Of a stretch of 57,859 bases of DNA, positions 56,460 through 57,859 are shown one piece after another (position 1 is the stretch's first letter; every line of letters starts with the position of its first letter). The position numbers were made by a program, and so were the translations under genes. Below the pieces are notes generated by a model. It was not told where the DNA came from, did not search any database, and was given only the letters and a program-made list of their open reading frames with translations. This DNA comes from Sphingomonadales bacterium (GTDB taxonomy: Bacteria > Pseudomonadota > Alphaproteobacteria > Sphingomonadales > Sphingomonadaceae): contig JAACPW010000019.1 in the NCBI GenBank assembly GCA_009995225.1, positions 1 through 57,859 of the forward strand, read 5' to 3'.

Positions 56460-56550
56460 TTGTCACCGCCGAGACCCCCCTCCCGTCCAAGCGGCTGGTG
56501 GCACGATCCCGAAAGGCCTTCGCTCAATTTCGAGCGGAGGCCTTTTTTTC
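56460..56550 (+). ncRNA. probable small RNA with C-rich loop, next to phyR
   Basis: No open reading frame covers this stretch, but it folds well. Bases 56461-56471 pair with 56492-56503 (11 pairs, one G-T, one bulge) and expose a 20-nt loop containing CCCCCCTCCC. A second hairpin at 56514-56543, 12 pairs with one G-T, is followed by seven T. That is a complete rho-independent terminator on a strand with no other gene to end. The layout, a C-rich loop plus terminator and an EcfG-like promoter, resembles GsrN and the anti-Shine-Dalgarno 'cuckoo' RNAs of alphaproteobacteria. Targets would be purine-rich leaders. Confidence 0.65.
56514..56549 (+). terminator. rho-independent terminator of the candidate small RNA
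   Basis: AGGCCTTCGCTC pairs with GAGCGGAGGCCT around the loop AATTTC, then a run of seven T. Confidence 0.88.
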
Positions 56551-56590
56551 AAGGGATTGCACGCAAGGCGCCATCAACCAGTGGCCACGA

Positions 56591-57634
56591 TCAACCCAGC
56601 ATCCTTTCGTAAATCGCATATTCGCGGTTGACCTTGCTTTTGATCGTGTCGGCGATCGCCAGCATGCCCTGGTTATCGTCCAGCACCCAGCCCAGCTCGC
56701 CGCGGGTCGATTCGAACTTGCCGATCGCCTCCACCCGGATCGCTTCGATCATCATGAAAGCGAGCTGCCCGGCAAGACGGGTGTTGTGAAGCTCCTTGAG
56801 CACCCCCATCAGCGGCACGCGCATCCCGGCGCCCTTGGGGTGGCGCAGCCAGCGCAGCATATGCAGCCACCCGAACGGGAACAGCTTGCCTTTGATTTTC
56901 GCCAGCGCATCATTCACGTCGGGCCAGGTCAGCATGAAAGCGACGGGCCGTCCATCCACCTCGACGATGACGTTCAGTTCCTCGTGAATGATCGCGCGCA
57001 GCTTTTTGCCCGCGTAGGCGACCTCCGCCGGGGTGAAGGGGACGAAGCCCCAATTGTCCGACCACGCATCGTTGAGGATCGCCAGAATGGTGGTGACTTC
57101 CTCGTCCCAGCGGCTTTTGTCGACCCGGCGCAGATGGATCCGCGGGTTGCGCTGGCCGGCCTGCACCAGCCGGTCCACCAAGGGGCCGAAGCCCTGGGTG
57201 ATATCGAGATCATAGGTGTAGAGCGTCTTGGCGCGGGTGAAGCCTGCCGCTTCGATCCAGCCCGCATAATGCGCCGGGTGGTGCCCCATCAGCAGCATCG
57301 GCGGGTGGCTTTGCCCACGCACCAGCAGGCCGGGTTCTTCCCAGATCGACAGCGAGATCGGGCCCAGCACACGCGTCATCCCCTCGCCTGCCAGCCATGC
57401 TTCTGCCGCAGACAGCAACGCGTGGGCCACGGTTTCATCCTCGGCATCGAAATAGCCGAACATTCCCGTACCCGGTCCAAACCCCTGCTCGGGCGGGGCC
57501 TTGAGCGCGAGCTCATCAATCTGCGCGGAGATGCGACCGACCGGCTTGCCATCGCGCCCCAACACCGGCCGTTCCTCGTAACGCACCGAACCCGAGGGTT
57601 CTCCGGCCGGCAGGTCATGATCCTTCCATTCCAT
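56591..57634 (-). CDS. GNAT-like protein of the YghO/BcerS-like family
   Basis: About 347 residues. The protein has two acetyltransferase-like halves, with GFTRAKTLYTYDLD in the first and VPLMGVLKELHNTRLAGQLAFMMIEAIR in the second, as in YghO/BcerS-like proteins whose substrate is unknown. The ATG at 57634 has AGGAGG 6 bp upstream; an ATG at 57658 lacks a ribosome site. The upstream alcohol dehydrogenase gene ends 20 bp before the start and runs in the same direction. Confidence 0.8.
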   Translation of the reverse strand: MEWKDHDLPAGEPSGSVRYEERPVLGRDGKPVGRISAQIDELALKAPPEQGFGPGTGMFGYFDAEDETVAHALLSAAEAWLAGEGMTRVLGPISLSIWEEPGLLVRGQSHPPMLLMGHHPAHYAGWIEAAGFTRAKTLYTYDLDITQGFGPLVDRLVQAGQRNPRIHLRRVDKSRWDEEVTTILAILNDAWSDNWGFVPFTPAEVAYAGKKLRAIIHEELNVIVEVDGRPVAFMLTWPDVNDALAKIKGKLFPFGWLHMLRWLRHPKGAGMRVPLMGVLKELHNTRLAGQLAFMMIEAIRVEAIGKFESTRGELGWVLDDNQGMLAIADTIKSKVNREYAIYERMLG

Positions 57635-57654
57635 TTTAACCTCCTGGCGCCGGC

Positions 57655-57859
57655 TCATACATCCGCGAAATCGGGGATGAGCACCGGTCGCTTCTTTAGC
57701 TCATGTCGGTGAAGACGTTCAAAAACGGTATTGATCTCACGCATCGGGTGCAGCTCTACAAACGGATCGACGGCGACCCGGCCGGAGAGGACCAGATCGA
57801 GCACTTCAGGGAAGTGGCTCGGTAGGCAGCCCCACGTACCGATGGCTCGAGCTGAGAAT
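57655..57859 (-). CDS. zinc-dependent alcohol dehydrogenase, C-terminal part
   Basis: The gene runs off the right end of the window; only its last 67 or so residues are visible. They read as the C-terminus of a medium-chain (zinc) dehydrogenase, with GTWGCLPSHFPEVLDLVLSG, then FVELHPMREINTVFERLHRHE and a final RPVLIPDFADV. The stop TGA lies at 57655-57657. The catalytic zinc-ligand part is outside the window, so activity and substrate cannot be judged. Confidence 0.8.
   Translation of the reverse strand, partial: FSARAIGTWGCLPSHFPEVLDLVLSGRVAVDPFVELHPMREINTVFERLHRHELKKRPVLIPDFADV

Overview
The window is a GC-rich, densely coded stretch of chromosome. It most likely comes from an alphaproteobacterium of the order Sphingomonadales, in the Erythrobacter/Porphyrobacter/Sphingomonas neighbourhood. 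This is inferred from the complete PhyR-NepR-EcfG general stress response locus, the membrane-anchored CycM-like cytochrome c, the two-copper-ligand-rich periplasmic proteins, the VPAP variant of a PEP-CTERM sorting tail, and palindromic repeats of a sphingomonad type. There is no plasmid, phage or transposase gene. The window is ordinary core and near-core chromosome with several short repeat elements.

Layout. 1-4.1 kb: the end of a thiolase gene, an overlapping thiolase-like (TLP1) gene, and 4-hydroxyphenylpyruvate dioxygenase coupled to a VOC-fold protein, with a perfect palindrome in front. 4.4-6.5 kb: a small membrane protein and a DUF2306-like membrane protein divergent from a membrane-bound LytTR regulator. 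6.6-11.6 kb: peroxide defence (katG, ahpF, ahpC) with a diverged inverted-repeat element and intra-operon hairpins. 12.1-16.2 kb: a lipoprotein, aroC, and ruvA/ruvB separated by a GIY-YIG nuclease unit bounded by perfect 29-bp inverted repeats and by a 47-residue gene coupled to ruvB. 16.4-24.6 kb: a Ser-rich repetitive surface protein with a PEP-CTERM-like tail, acnA with a rhodanese lipoprotein, an EamA transporter, and two convergent L,D-transpeptidases of different families. 24.6-30.7 kb: an HDAC-like deacetylase, mntP, a thioredoxin-like lipoprotein, ispG, an SDR, a GNAT and an isoaspartyl peptidase. 30.8-38.1 kb: a seven-gene run DUF4129-DUF4350-MoxR-DUF58-SpoIIM-RDD that ends in a class A beta-lactamase, most joints overlapping by 4 bp. 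38.2-44 kb: pheA, cytochrome c, rlmE-ppx/gppA, tRNA-Gln(CTG), a LOG-family protein and thiD.

44-48.7 kb holds the most interesting gene set. A GGDEF-EAL membrane protein is coupled to a periplasmic cupredoxin-like protein. Divergent from them, across 90 bp, are a DUF3034 outer-membrane barrel and an exported group 1 truncated haemoglobin. Together they look like an envelope metal/haem sensing or gas-sensing module with a cyclic-di-GMP output; its function is not established.

48.8-57.9 kb: DUF1272, glmM, a DAACS symporter, sodB with a strong terminator, then the general stress locus (ecfG-nepR, CHASE-HWE kinase, phyR). Beside phyR a probable small RNA (C-rich loop, terminator, EcfG-like promoter) is seen. 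A YghO/BcerS-like acetyltransferase and the tail of a zinc alcohol dehydrogenase close the window. Superoxide, peroxide and general-stress genes recur across the window, and the candidate small RNA could link the last to the others.
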